Part shown: positions 10,207-21,645 of the stretch, piece by piece | How positions within the stretch are numbered: the stretch's first letter is position 1 | Layout of the letters: every line of letters begins with the position of its first letter | NCBI GenBank assembly: GCA_951799425.1 | Contig: OX637393.1 | Location: 496,001-560,000, forward strand | Reading direction: 5' to 3' | Origin: Ilex aquifolium | Taxonomy: Eukaryota; Streptophyta; Magnoliopsida; Aquifoliales; Aquifoliaceae | DNA length: 64,000 nucleotides | Translations under genes and position numbers: made by a program | Notes under the pieces: generated by a model | Databases searched by the model: none | The model's input: the letters and a program-made list of their open reading frames with translations, nothing else | Told to the model about the DNA's origin: nothing

Positions 10207-10335
10207 TGGGCAAGTGGGCAAGTGGGCAAGTGGAGAATGAACGGTGGTGTTGCTGAATGCTGATTTTTTAAATGCTTTTATTACACTTTGTCCTGCTTTT
10301 ATTACACTTTGTCCTGCTTTTATTACACTTTGTCC
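10207..10335. repeat. Short tandem repeats in the LTR U3 region
   Basis: A 10-bp unit containing GGGCAAGT is repeated three times near 10207-10231. A 21-bp unit (TGCTTTTATTACACTTTGTCC) is repeated three times at 10273-10335. Both lie upstream of the LTR TATA box on the element strand, where enhancer repeats usually sit. Confidence 0.8.
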
Positions 10336-10779
10336 TTCATTCTTTGCATTCTCCTGACATTGCTCCCTTGGTCTTGCGTTAATTCGGCATTTGTCCCTCA
10401 GATGTACTTCTTTGATGCCTTTGGACTTTCCTTCACTTTAGAACCTAAAATATCATCATTTAAACTCCATCAAAGTATAATTAGTCCAAAAAGAGTGTAA
10501 CAATATGCTACTTTTGAGTGCTAATCACATGCATTGAGCTTCCAAGATGGATAAGTTAAGAATCTAATTTACTCTTCAGGCACATTATAGCATTTTAACC
10601 ACCTCTGAACTAGATTACTAGATTTTCTCAAAGAACTGTCATTTATGTTTTTCTTGATAGAACAATGTCATGATAAAAGGAGTTCAGAAAATGGGTTCAT
10701 CTGGTGAAAAAGAAAGGCGCAAATGGAGACCTAATTGCTTGGGTCTTTGGTTTTAAAAGTTTGTCCCAATTCCATACCA

Positions 10780-10826
10780 CCCTCTCTCTCTCTCTCTCTA
10801 TCCCCCCCCCCCCCCCCCCCCCCCCT
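10780..10826. repeat. (CT)n followed by a poly-C run
   Basis: A CT microsatellite runs directly into about 25 C residues within what would be intron 2 of the CASP-like gene. Homopolymer length is likely to be unreliable in the assembly. Confidence 0.9.
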
Positions 10827-10909
10827 TCTTCAACCCAAGAAAAAAAGGGAAGAAATGAAGAAGAATATCTCTTGGAGGCAGGTGTAGTCTTTTAACAGTC
10901 AATACATAC

Positions 10910-11392
10910 CTGATCACAAGAGAAAACAACCCAAGCCAAGGGCTTATTGAAGAGCCCACTTCCCCTAGTCATACTCACAACACATCTCAACACTTGGACC
11001 AGAGAGTAGGCAGCTGCTAACCCATTGGTTACCACCAAAAAGCTGCAACAACAAAGATGATACATTCAAATTCGAACCAAAAAACAAAAAGATACTTAGA
11101 TCTATTTGTTTGTGTATGTGTGTGTCTCTATGTACATAAACTATGACAGAAAGACATTAAAGTCTTACAAAAGAGCTTTCATGTCTGTGAATCTAGCTTT
11201 CTTCTGAATGGAGAAGATCTCTTTGACCTGTGTATCATACACTATAAGAACAGCAGAAAGAGTGGCCAAACCACAGGTCACACACCTCAAAACCAGCTCT
11301 GCAAGCCTAACTCTCTCAACAGCAACCTTTATATTGCTCCCATGATGTGATGGGACATTCCCAGGACTCATACCAACAGCCAAGTAACTCAT
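10910..11392 (-). CDS. CASP-like membrane protein (CASPL2-type), exons 1 and 2 only
   Basis: Exon 1 is 11169-11392 and exon 2 is 10910-11042, with GT donors (GTAAGA, GTATGT) and a TTGCAG acceptor. The joined frame gives 119 residues. It opens [14 protein letters not shown] and contains RLAELVLRC, then [21 protein letters not shown], then [20 protein letters not shown]. This matches the N-terminal half of CASP-like family 2 proteins: four-helix membrane proteins related to the Casparian strip scaffold, with the first two membrane segments in these exons. The family has a third exon with helices three and four. It is absent between 10528 and 10909, where intron sequence ends at the Athila LTR, so the element appears to sit inside intron 2 in the same orientation as the gene. 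Exon 3 may lie left of the window or be lost. Confidence 0.88.
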
Positions 11393-11523
11393 CCTTAATT
11401 ACCAGTACCAAATTAACAACATTCACTAAACACAACAACGTGAGGGAAAAGAGACAGCTCTCAAACCCACACAAAGCACACTATCTATAAGACATTACTC
11501 ACACAAACAGCACGAGTCCGGCC

Positions 11524-11530
11524 ATATATA
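11524..11530 (-). promoter_or_regulatory. TATA box of the CASP-like gene
   Basis: TATATAT on the minus strand, about 130 nt before the ATG at 11392, in a clean non-repeat flank. Confidence 0.5.
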
Positions 11531-11534
11531 CGCC

Positions 11535-12246
11535 TTCAGGGGGAAAAAAAAACGTCCTATTGTTTAAGATAATACTTTTCCACATTATATTAAAAAATAA
11601 TTTATTAATAAAACTTATCAATCGTTATAGTTTGGGTGAATTACAAATTACACCCTTAAAATATTAATGCGGTTCCTATTTGATCCCTAGAATTTCGATT
11701 TGCATAATTTATATTCTTTAAAGTATTGATTGTATTTCAATGAGATACTTTCGTCCATATTCGTCATAAACACCAAACGGACTAAAACTAACGTCACTTG
11801 GCAGAGAGGCATTTTCGTTAAACTCAAATGTCTCATTGAGAAGTATATACTGTCTCAATGAGATACTTTAAACCAATTTTCATGTATTGAATTGACGAAA
11901 TAGTCTAAATTGAAACTTATCGAAAGTTAGAAGATAAAATTAACAAAAAAAAAAAATTTGAGGATTAGAGTATGAATCAGCATGCACATTGAGGATGGAA
12001 AGTCTATTAAACTTTTTTTTTTTTTCGTTTTTTCTAATTGGTAAAAAGATAAAGCTGCAAAAATGATTAAATTGACCTTGTTTAACCTTGAGTTTGTGCA
12101 TGGAATAACTGTGTATGGGCCAAGGAGGGCTGTGGCCCTTCTCACATTTTTTAAAAATCCTATGACTCTTTCTTTTTCAAAAAATCTTATATTTTTAGGA
12201 AATCCTATACATAAATATCTCACTCAATGTATTTGGAAAACTTAAC
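11535..12246. other. Intergenic sequence, no gene seen
   Basis: AT-rich sequence with poly-A/T tracts near 11944 and 12012. ORFs here are short, have no recognisable motif, and lie on both strands. Confidence 0.6.
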
Positions 12247-12251
12247 ACCTT

Positions 12252-12840
12252 TGTTGGAATATGTGACTAAAATCCCTCGATGTTAATTAAGTCACGGTTG
12301 ATGGTCAAATTCGGAATATATATAAAACCCCAATCCGTTGGTTAAATATTACATTATTCATGACATATATCATATATGCATTTTTTGTGAAATTATTATG
12401 TATTAAATATTATTTTATAATGATGCATGCATATATATATTACATTGATATAATTGGATGTTTGAGTTCAATATTTTCTAGTCAGTATGGGTGACTTGGC
12501 TAGAGGGATCCATCAAGTAGTGAAAGACTAGTCAATCATACTTGAAGTATAATTAGTCTACTTTGACTGCAGAGGGTTGAGGAAACTACTTGTAGAGTTG
12601 AGAAAATATTGGGGAGTTGAGGATATTTTGCTAAGTGGTAAACGGCTAGTTGAATCCTCCTTTATAAACAAGGTTCTCTGCATATAGAGAGAACACACCA
12701 AGAAAACACCAAACTTGTAAGAAAACCCATTGAGGAAAAATCTCAGCCTTACTATTTTCATATCAAAGAGAATTTTTCATTCTCAAAGGCTAGCTCCTCA
12801 TTCATCAAATTTATCAAATTGTGTTCTATATATTTTTACA
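12252..12840 (+). repeat. 5' LTR of copia copy 1
   Basis: Begins TGTTGGAATATG, ends TTTTTACA, 589 bp. It differs from the 3' LTR by scattered substitutions and small indels, so the insertion is not recent. Confidence 0.93.
12661..12668 (+). promoter_or_regulatory. Probable LTR TATA box
   Basis: TTTATAAA, conserved in the 3' LTR and, as CCTATAAATA, in the second family copy (near 60001). An alternative TATATATAAAA lies upstream near 12317. Confidence 0.4.
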
Positions 12841-12857
12841 TTGGTATCAGAGCACCA
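12841..12857 (+). other. Primer binding site, initiator tRNA-Met type
   Basis: TTGGTATCAGAGCACCA directly follows the LTR; TGGTATCAGAGC is the standard plant copia primer site. Confidence 0.85.
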
Positions 12858-13301
12858 GGCGGTCATGATCAAATCTGATAAGAATCTCTGATTCTTTTAT
12901 TTTTTTCTTGTTTTCTCTCCCACCTTTTGCCATCACATTGTACGAAACAGAGAATTGGTCAAAGATTACTTTGTTGCAAGTTCTTTGAAGTCCAAAGAAC
13001 AAAGCTCAAATTTTACTTCTTTCTTGTTACTAGAGGTTCTTCAACGTGTTTGACTGAAACACCAACTCTTATTAATCTTTCGGCACCAAATCACTGAGAA
13101 GGTTGTTGGTGGTTTTTCAACAATTTTTCATTGTGCTGCGGGACTGAGCTATGAAAAATATATCGTGATTATTACAGACTTAAGCAATTGGTGTTGTAGT
13201 CTACTCGAAGCACTTTTGTAACCACACTTTGGTAACAAAATTAAATCGGGTCAGTTCTAACCAATTTTACCTAGTAATTTATTTTTCTATAATTTGTCAA
13301 T

Positions 13302-16300
13302 ATGGGGTCAAAGGCTGTTAGTGTAGAACTTAGCAAAACTGAGAGACTTAATAGTACAAATTATTCAACTTGGAAACATAGAATTCATCACATATTATTC
13401 CAAGATAAAGTTGAATATGTCATTGACACACCATACCCAAAAGAACCATCTCTTAGAGCCGGAGAGGCTGCTAGAAACACTTATGAAAGGTTTATAGAAA
13501 ACGACAAATTGGCTAAGTCAATCTTGCTCACTTTTATGGAACCTGATTTAGAGGTTATTTTTTAGGAACATGAAACTGCTAAGTCTATGTTTGATGCTAT
13601 AACACAAGCCTATGGTACTGCCTCTAACACATATATTCAACTCTTGATTGAAAAATATAATGGCACTTTTATGAAAGAGGATGAGTCTATTGTTGAACAT
13701 GTCAATAAACTTGTGGTAATAGCAAAAGAGTTGACATCTCTAGGCAACCCAATTCCCGATAAAATGCAAGTTTCTGCTGTTTTACATAGTCTTCCTAATT
13801 CATGGGAGTCTGTAGTGATTTATTTGAATATGTTTGGCTAAGACTTAACAATGACAAAGTTACCTATGTTGCTAGGCATTGAGGCATAGAGAAGGGCTAA
13901 AAAGAAAACTAGTAATGTGTCAAACATAGTTTCTAGTGCCCCATCTTCCCAATTTGTCACGGGTGCCCCATCTAATAATGTGTCAACTACTCCATCTTTT
14001 CTTAAGCCAAGACAAGACAAACATTTTAAAAGGAACAATAAGAAATATAATAAGTTCAAGAGACATAATAATTTTAAGGGAAAACAAATAGGTACTTGTT
14101 ATAATTGTGGGCAATCCGGTCATTACAAAAGAAATTGCACACAAAAGAATAATGGTCAAAATTTTAAAGGATCAAGAGACATTGTGTCTGTGGTTTCTGA
14201 GTCGCTTCTTGCAGACTGTGACTCTCTTGCTTGGTGGATTGGTTCTGTCTCTTCTCGGCATGTGGCTAAGACTAGAGATAATTTTGTTGAAATAAAGGAG
14301 ATGAAAATCGGCGACCACAAGTTATACATGAGAAATAATACTTACTGTGATGTGCATGAAATTGACACTGTGAGAATTTCGTTGCCCGAGCAAAACAACC
14401 TCCTCTTGACTGATGTATTTTATGCGCCTAATATACAGCGTAATCTCTTGTCTGTGCCACGATTAGATGATAAGGGTTTTGAAGTCCGTTTTCGGTTTTC
14501 TAAAGTTTCTATTGGTAAACATGGTCGTATTCTTGCATAGGGGACTAAAGTTGATGGTATTTACCGTTTGAATGTTGCTAGTGACAATAATAAAATTGGT
14601 TCTTTTTCTGCTTATATCGATGTCTCTTGTGATATTAATGTTGATTCTATTTTATGGCATATGAGATTAGGTCATATTAATTATAATAAAATGAAAAAAA
14701 TGGCTGACATTGGATTGATTACAAATTTAGATCTTGACTTGAAACCATGTGAATCTTGTATAAGTGGAAAAATGACTAGAAAGCCATTTGAAAAATTAGA
14801 AAGAGCTAAAGATTTGCTAGAATTAATACATTCAGATATTTGTGGTTCTCTAAATGTTAAAACCCATCGTGGTATGAAATATTTTATTACTTTTACCGAT
14901 GACTATTCAAGATGTGGTTATATATATTTACTAAAGAATAGATCAGATGCCTTACAAAAATTTATTGAATTTAAGGCAGAAGCAGAATACCAACTAGGTA
15001 GAAAAATTAAAATATTAAGAATGGATCGAGATGGTGAATACATGACTGAAATTTTTGAATCCTTTTGTAAAGAAAATAGAATAATACATCAATTAACAAT
15101 TTCTTATACACCTCAACAAAATGGTGTAGCTGAAAGGAGAAATAAAACACTTCTTAACATGGTTAGATCTATGCTTAGTCATGCACACTTAAGCACTACT
15201 TTTTGGGGTGAGGTTATTTCTACCGCCATTTATATTCTTAATAGAGTACCCTCTAAAACAATATGAATGACACCATATGAAATTTGGAGGGGTACAAAAT
15301 CAAGTCTTTCTCACTTAAAAGTTTGGGGTTGAACTCGACTTATGTTAAAATTTTAGGACCTAATAGAGGAAAATTAGATCCTAAATTAATAAAATGTACT
15401 TTTATTGGATATTGTGAAATTCTATTAGCTATAGATTTGTAATTCACCATAGTGATGGATCAGTGGGAGTCATTGAAAGTAGAGATGCATTTTTCTTTGA
15501 AGATGACTTAGATAAAATTGAGAAAATGGTTGAACTATTTGAAATTACTAAAGAAAATGAAAATAAACAACCACAAGAACAAATAATAAAAGAGCCTCCA
15601 CCCAATGATACCTTAACTAGAATACAAAGGGAAAGACATCCACCTAACTACTTAAAAGATTATTATGCATTCAATAGTAAAGAAATTTCAAATGATCCTA
15701 TTGATTTTAATGATGCTATAAATTCAATTGATCATCTAAAATGGAGAGAAACAATTAAAGAATAAATAGAATCTATAGAGAAAAATAAAGTTTGAGAGTT
15801 AGTTGATTTACCAATAGATATAAAAGCAATTGGGTGTAAATGGATCCTTAAAAAGAAATTTAAATCGGATGGATCTATAGATAAATATAAAGCTAGACTA
15901 GTAGCTAAGGGATACACACAAAAGGAATGTATAGATTATGATGAAACCTATTCTCCCGTAGCTAAGTTTACCTCAATAAGAATATTAATGTCCTTGGTTG
16001 CATACTTAGACCTAGAGTTGCATCAAATGGATGTTAAGACTGTTTTCCTTAATGGTGAACTTAAAGAAGAAATTTATATGTATCAACCGCAAGGATATGA
16101 AGTTGAAGGTAAAAAAGATAAGGTGTACAAATTGAATAAATCCTTATATGGTTTAAAATAATCCTCAAGGCAATTGTATCATACTTTTCATAATGTAATT
16201 ATATCTTATGGTTTTGTTCCAAATAACTACGATCATTGTATATATACTTGGAATAGTGGGAGTTATTATATTATTCTTTCCTTGTATGTGAATGACATTT

Positions 16301-17259
16301 TACTTGCCGGAAATGATATAAATAGAATCTTAGAACTAAAAGATTGGTTAAACACCAAGTTTGAAATGAAAGATATGGGTGAAACACATTATGTACTTGG
16401 AATTAAAATTTCTAGAGATAAAAAACAAAGAAAATTGAGTTTATCTCAAAAATCTTATTTGGAAAATATTTTAAAGAAATTCAAAATAGATTCTTGCAAA
16501 CCTATTGAATCACTCATTTACAAAGGAGCAAATTTGTCTAAGAATATGGCTCCTAAAACTGAAGAGAAAATACAAGAAATGAAATCTAAACCCTACGCGG
16601 AAGTTGTTGGTAGTCTTATGTATGCTATGTTATGCACTAGACCAGACCTTAGCTATGTTGTTGGTTTGATTAGTCGATATCAAAGTAATCCAGGAATACC
16701 TCATTGGTTAGTTGTGAAACGTGTACTTAGATACATACAAGGTACATTAAACTTTTCTTTAACATATCAAGTTGATGATATAAATGTTAATGATTATTGT
16801 GATGCTGATTTTGCTGGTGATATTGATGATAAAAAATCCACCACGGGTTATATATTTGTTTTTTGTGGTAGTGCTATTTTATGATCTAGTAAAAAACAAA
16901 GTTGCATAGCTAAAAGTACTATGGAAGCTGAATATGTTGCTTGTAGTATGACTGTCTCCGAGGCCGTATGGTTAAAATGGTTTCTAACTGATTTAAAGCT
17001 TGCATGTGTAGATAATATGCCTATTCGTATTTTTTGTGATAATGAGGCTGTGATAAAAACCATTAAAAATGAGAAAATCGGGCCCAAAGGTAAGTATATT
17101 GAGTTACAATATCACTATATAAGTGATATAATACAAAAACAACATGTTACTATTGATTATCTTTGTACAAAAGATATAGTTGCAGACCCATTGACAAAAC
17201 CTATTGGAACCGAAGAATTTAAACGACATGTCGTTGCTATGAGTTTAAGTTATGAATGA
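13302..17259 (+). pseudogene. Copia gag-pol polyprotein, degenerate (copy 1)
   Basis: Starts ATGGGGTCAAAG at 13302. Gag has a CCHC knuckle CYNCGQSGHYKRNC near 14095. The protease reads WWIGSVSSRH near 14230, where the active-site Asp is Gly. GAG-pre-integrase is near 14640-14790 and the integrase core follows to about 15260. RT spans about 15770-16350, with YVND at the active site in place of YVDD. RNase H extends to the stop at 17257-17259. In-frame stops include 13563 (TAG), 13839 (TAA), 13887 (TAG), 14538 (TAG), 15264 (TGA), 15763 (TAA), about 16159 (TAA) and 16882 (TGA). Comparison with copy 2 shows a 2-nt gain near 15330 and a 1-nt loss near 15418. It cannot encode active enzymes. Confidence 0.93.
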
Positions 17260-17278
17260 ATATCTCGGGTTTGTAGCT

Positions 17279-17288
17279 AAGTGGGAGA
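17279..17288 (+). other. Polypurine tract
   Basis: AAGTGGGAGA immediately before the 3' LTR. Confidence 0.8.
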
Positions 17289-17887
17289 TGTTGGAATATG
17301 TGACTAAAATCTCTCGATGTTAATTAAGCCATGGTTGGTGGTCAAATCCGAAATATATATAAAACCCCAATCCGTTGGTTAAATATTGCATTATTCATGA
17401 CATATATCATAGATGCAGTTTTTGTGAAATTATTATATACTAAATATTATTTTATAATGATGCATGCATACATATATTACATTCATATAATTGGATATTT
17501 GAGTTGGATTTTTTTAGTCAGTATGAGTGACTTGGTTAGAGGGACCCATCAAGTAGTGAAAGACTAGTCAATCCTACTTGGAGTATAATTAGCCTACTTT
17601 GACTGCAAAGGGTTGAGGAAAATACTGGTGGAGTTGAGAAAATATTGGGGAGTTGAGGATATTTTGCTAAGTGGTAAACGGCTAGTTGAACGGCTAGTTG
17701 AATTCTCCTTTATAAATAAGGTTCTCTGTATACAGAGAGAACACACCAAGAAAACACCCAACTTGTGAGAAAACCACTGAGGGAAAATTCCAACCCTATT
17801 GCTTTCATATCAAAGAGAATTTTTAATTCTCAAAGGCTAGTTCTTCATTCATCAACTTTATCAAATTTTGTTCTATATATTTCTACA
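17289..17887 (+). repeat. 3' LTR of copia copy 1
   Basis: 599 bp, TGTTGGAATATG to TTTCTACA. It carries a 12-bp local duplication (CGGCTAGTTGAA near 17680-17702) that the 5' LTR lacks. Confidence 0.93.
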
Positions 17888-17892
17888 ACCTT

Positions 17893-19697
17893 GATATTTA
17901 ATAACCAAATGATAATTTTTAACACCTTAGTGAGTGTTATTTTTATAAAGAAAGACACTGCTTGGATGAGTTTGATGGACACAAGAAAAAATCAGTAAAC
18001 TTATTGCAAAATCGGATTACAAATGCTACTTTCGTTTGAAGTTGGGCATTGAATGTACATGGGGTATATTTTTTTTGTATATGCATGGTTTGAGTTAGTA
18101 GAAATCATATTACTTACCCAAAAAAAAGACAATATTGCAAATTAATTTTTATGATAATAATAAAGAACTGATTTTTTAGGTTTTATGACCTAAATTGATT
18201 TTTACGATGGCCTCGTAGGAAATTTCTTTTTCTATATATGTTTCTATTCAACTGAAAATTTACCATTTACAATAACTTGTTTATTAATCCTGTTGAATAA
18301 AATTTTGACTATGCTATTTATTTGGCCTCCTGAAAATGAAATTCAAGTTCCGTCACTGTTTGTGGAAATAGTGGAACATTGTGGGTTCAGACTCTTTGGT
18401 GTTAACATATTTTCATATGCAAATCATTGTTTGGTCACACTCATAGGGTCCCAAGGATATGACCAAATATATTTCTTTTCAACAGAAGCAAATATATCCA
18501 CTTTGAATTACAAAAACGTGTGGCTAGAAAATTGAGATCTTGATTCTTCCTTCTTCCTTCTTCCTTTTGTGTGTGTGTGTGTGGGTGTGAGTGAGAGAGA
18601 GAGAGAGAGAGGAAAATAATGAGGCATCAAAAGTATAAGCAAATGGAAATATCCCTTTGGTATCTGAATTTGGTTTGGTGAAAGGAACAATACTAGTGGT
18701 GTATGCAAGCTTGTTTGATGTCTAGTTATCATATCTTCGTCTACCAGAGACAAAATTGATGGCATGTTTCAAGGGTGGACTAATTCCATCAGGCATTAGG
18801 GAAATTCTACAGCATTGAATTAATGAAAATCCGGATCACAGTTTGAAAAATTAAAAAAAAAAAAAAAACGATTATATAGAACTGAAATCAAGAACTCATC
18901 ACACTATTGATCTTGAATTTCGTAATACAGTTTTGGCGACGACCATTTTACCACAAACTCTACCTAGCAAAGAGCAGGATGGAAAGTTATCTACCCTGGA
19001 TGGAAGAAACAATCAATCTTCAGCTATTGGTTTAGGGAAGAAACTCAAACTTGCACGAATTATGGCCTGTCATCAAACAAAAGGAAGAGTTAATCTCTCA
19101 TGTAAGTATATGGTGTGCGATAGTGAAAGAACTCGGTTGCAAGACTTGTGAGAAGATCATTCAAATCAGCTGATTCATATTACGTGACATTCTCATCTTT
19201 AACCACTTTAATTTGCAATGCTATATGGAATGTAGCGTTGATATCTTTAACTGTCACTCACAATGCTAGGGCTGAGGGGAGGGGTGGAGGGGGGATCTGG
19301 TTGGGCGAGTGGAGGTGGTCTTGGCCTGGGTGGAGAGAGACACACAACAGAGTGCAAATGGGTGTTCATCTGGTAAGGAGAAGCTCATAGTTTGATTGTT
19401 TATCTGTGCTTAATTTTGCTTCAAAAGCAAATAATCTCACATGGGCTAGACTCTTTAGGCACATGGATCTGCTAATCTGTCTCATCATTACCCTTTGAGA
19501 GATTCCTTAATCCACAAGCAAGTTCAATGCTTAGATAGTTCCACACTTCCACTTTAGAGATCTACTACAGAAAACTTTATGGAAGAATTGTCTGTCAATG
19601 TCGGTAACCTAACACGATCATACAGATAGAAAACTAACTGATAAGAACATGGATTGAGCTATATTGCTGGAAAGACATAAGGGATTTGATTCCTTAC
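17893..19697. other. Intergenic sequence with microsatellites
   Basis: No gene is recognised. A GT run and a GA run lie near 18569-18612, a poly-A near 18851, and a G-rich stretch near 19268-19300. The third exon of the X8-domain gene should lie in the right part of this interval, but I could not place it. Confidence 0.5.
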
Positions 19698-20332
19698 TTG
19701 GGTCAAGAGCAGTGATAATGGCAGCAGAATTGAAATAACAACTTGCTCCTTTGTGCTTCAGCTTCTGATAGTAGCTGTTGAATGCATAAGAGGCATGGTC
19801 CTTCACTGTGTTTGGAAGGTAGCAAGGTTTGTTTATTTGTATCTTACTACAATCTGCACCATTGCCACAAGCCCAACCAAGGGCCTTCTGGAGCTCTTCA
19901 TCTGGGGTCTGCTCATCAGCTATGCACCAGTCCTCAAATTGCCCATCTAACGTCATTGAAAAATAAAAAAAAAGCCCTATTAGACCACAATACTAGGGAG
20001 TATAAAAATACCCGACTCCAAGTAGTTGGACAATACTCGGGTTGAGTACTAAAGAATATAAAAATCACAGAGGGAGAGGGAACATGGTTTTCGAAAATTA
20101 TAATGATCGAAACAGATAAAGAAATTGAATCTCCTTCTCTTGGAAGAACTATTCCTGCACCACATAGTCACGGGGCTGGGGAGAGGAGAGATGACCACGG
20201 AGCTAATCGTATCGTAAGAACCTATAATGTATGCAGAAATGCAATGGAGTACGAAAAATGTTTACCAGATTTTTGTGGAATTGATGACAAAAAGATCAGA
20301 GTAAGCAGAAGCAATATCAATGAAGAAGCCAT
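19698..20332 (-). CDS. X8-domain (CBM43) secreted protein, exons 1 and 2
   Basis: Exon 1 (20266-20332) encodes 22 residues, M-A-S-S then a leucine-rich core ending SSIPQKS, a clear signal peptide, and ends in phase 1 at GTAAAC. Exon 2 (19698-19946), after a TTAG acceptor, restores S-DGQFEDWCIADEQ and continues through an X8 domain: WACG, ADCSKIQ, PCYLPNTVKDHASYAFNSYY and SCYFNSAA. Five of the six conserved X8 cysteines are present. The frame ends at LDP plus one base before GTAAGG. X8 domains bind beta-1,3-glucan (callose); small ones of this type act in the wall or at plasmodesmata. The sixth Cys should be in a short third exon that I could not identify, so the C-terminus is unresolved. Without splicing, exon 2 reads on to a stop at 19618. 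Confidence 0.85.
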
Positions 20333-20450
20333 TGATCCTCTGAATCTGTTGCAGGGGCCTCTACTACAAGTAGTGAAACTGGACATCCTCAAGCAAAAGA
20401 GTTTAGCTTTATATAAACTAAGGAATCTCAGAAAAAGAAGAAAATCCTTG

Positions 20451-20459
20451 GCTTTATAG
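20451..20459 (-). promoter_or_regulatory. Possible TATA box of the X8 gene
   Basis: CTATAAAGC on the minus strand, about 120 nt before the ATG. A second candidate, TTTATATAAAG, lies nearer at about 20407-20417. Confidence 0.3.
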
Positions 20460-20460
20460 A

Positions 20461-21645
20461 GAGTTGTGATTCTAGAGTCTTGAAGTCCCTTTAATAGTAT
20501 AGGCTACATATTCAATTGAGATTTTCAAAATTACCCTTGTTACAATATTGAATATCCAGATCACACCCTAAGTTTAATTATGGTAAGTGAACCGAGCAAA
20601 TCAATAACTTGAAGACAGATTTAAAAATAAGAGATTTGCTTTTAACAGGCAAGTCATATGCCTTGATATAAGTAGCCTTACTGAACATAACAGAGGATTG
20701 ATCTTCCATCCAATTTGAAGATGTAAACAGAGTTTCCAACATTTCCTTGCCTTTATTTAAACATTCTTCATATTTTTTGCTTTCTTTTCTTTTTCCCTAT
20801 AAATAAATCGTGAAATATGTATTATTTTCTAGGTTTCATTTTTTATATGTGGGTAAATGAGAATTTTGTCAGTAGAGCATCAAGATCTCCTTCCCGGTGA
20901 AGCAAACTTAAAAGAAGTGATAAATATTCCTCCCCATTGCCCCTGCACATACTTTTTTCTTCATTCTTTTGATTGTCTATCATGCATTTATACCAGATAT
21001 TGCTGAAATTAGACTAAAGATTATTCCGCTGAATCCATTCTCTGGTATTTTATGTATATAAAAATCAGTAGAATACATCGGTAGATTATTCCGCTGAATC
21101 ACAATTTATCAGTCCCATTGACCCCTTGGATGTCAGAATTTAAGAAAATCAAATGACCAACTCGGCTAGGCGCAGTGATTTCAATTACTTGATATGTATG
21201 TAACCAGCATCTTATGCTCTTAACCAGCCAACTTGTTGAATAGCATAAGGTTACTATGTGGAATTTAACCGGCATTTATGCTCTTCACCAATTACAAGTA
21301 TATAATACCCAACTCGTGGAATAGCGTAAGGTTATAGGCGATACGCACAATCCCCGAGCCCAAGGCCTACAGGGGTATGCACTCTTATTTGCTCTCATAA
21401 CATTGTAAGAATGGTCATAGTATGAAACTCCATGAGGTTTATGACAACTATACTTGCTGACTAAATTCTGCCTTCACAATTTGGACAACACAATGCATTA
21501 ATCAAAACCCCCATACAAAGTAATGTGGCGATGGCATTGTTGTAAATATAATGTCACTACATAAATACATAATTCACAAGTGAAACAACAGTTCTAAGTC
21601 ACATAAATTAAAAACCTCACACAGTCACACAACATACATACTTAC
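20461..21645. other. Intergenic sequence, no gene seen
   Basis: Between the divergent 5' flank of the X8 gene and the 3' end of the OBERON gene. A partly repeated phrase (ACC.GCAT.TTATGCTCTT, then GGAATAGCGTAAGGTTA) occurs near 21207 and 21270-21333. Nothing else is noticed. Confidence 0.5.

Larger units (their letters stand above)
1..10527 (-). mobile_element. Athila-type Ty3/gypsy LTR retrotransposon, 5' part to beyond the left window edge
   Basis: On the minus strand the order is 5' LTR (10527 to 8939), tRNA-Asp primer site, a gag-pol ORF with the order protease, RT, RNase H, integrase (Ty3/gypsy order), and a long 3' accessory region running off the left edge. Gag and protease have the style of the plant Athila/Tat clade, and the RT active site is FMDD. 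No sequence like the 5' LTR occurs at 1-3200, so the 3' LTR lies outside the window. The 5 bases after the LTR (10528-10532, CATGC) are the expected target duplication, but the partner cannot be seen. The uninterrupted 5.6 kb ORF suggests a fairly young insertion. Confidence 0.9.
8939..10527 (-). repeat. 5' LTR of the Athila element
   Basis: On the minus strand it begins TGATTAGCACTC (from 10527) and ends CAAGTCA (8939), giving short TGA/TCA termini. It is 1589 bp and is followed by a 6-nt spacer and the primer binding site. The inner boundary is well fixed by the primer site; the outer one rests on the TGA terminus and on the start of unrelated CASP-like intron sequence. It contains short tandem repeats and a TATA box, listed separately. 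Confidence 0.75.
12252..17887 (+). mobile_element. Ty1/copia retrotransposon, full-length but decayed (copy 1)
   Basis: Two LTRs (12252-12840 and 17289-17887), an initiator tRNA-Met-type primer site, a polypurine tract and a perfect 5-bp target duplication ACCTT (12247-12251 and 17888-17892) define the element at 5636 bp. Domain order gag, protease, integrase, RT, RNase H is copia-type. The polyprotein frame is broken many times. A second copy of this family begins at 59580. Confidence 0.95.

Noticed and set aside
12063-12245. 60-codon ORF ending just before the copia 5' LTR
   Set aside because: No recognisable motif, and an equally long overlapping ORF on the other strand.
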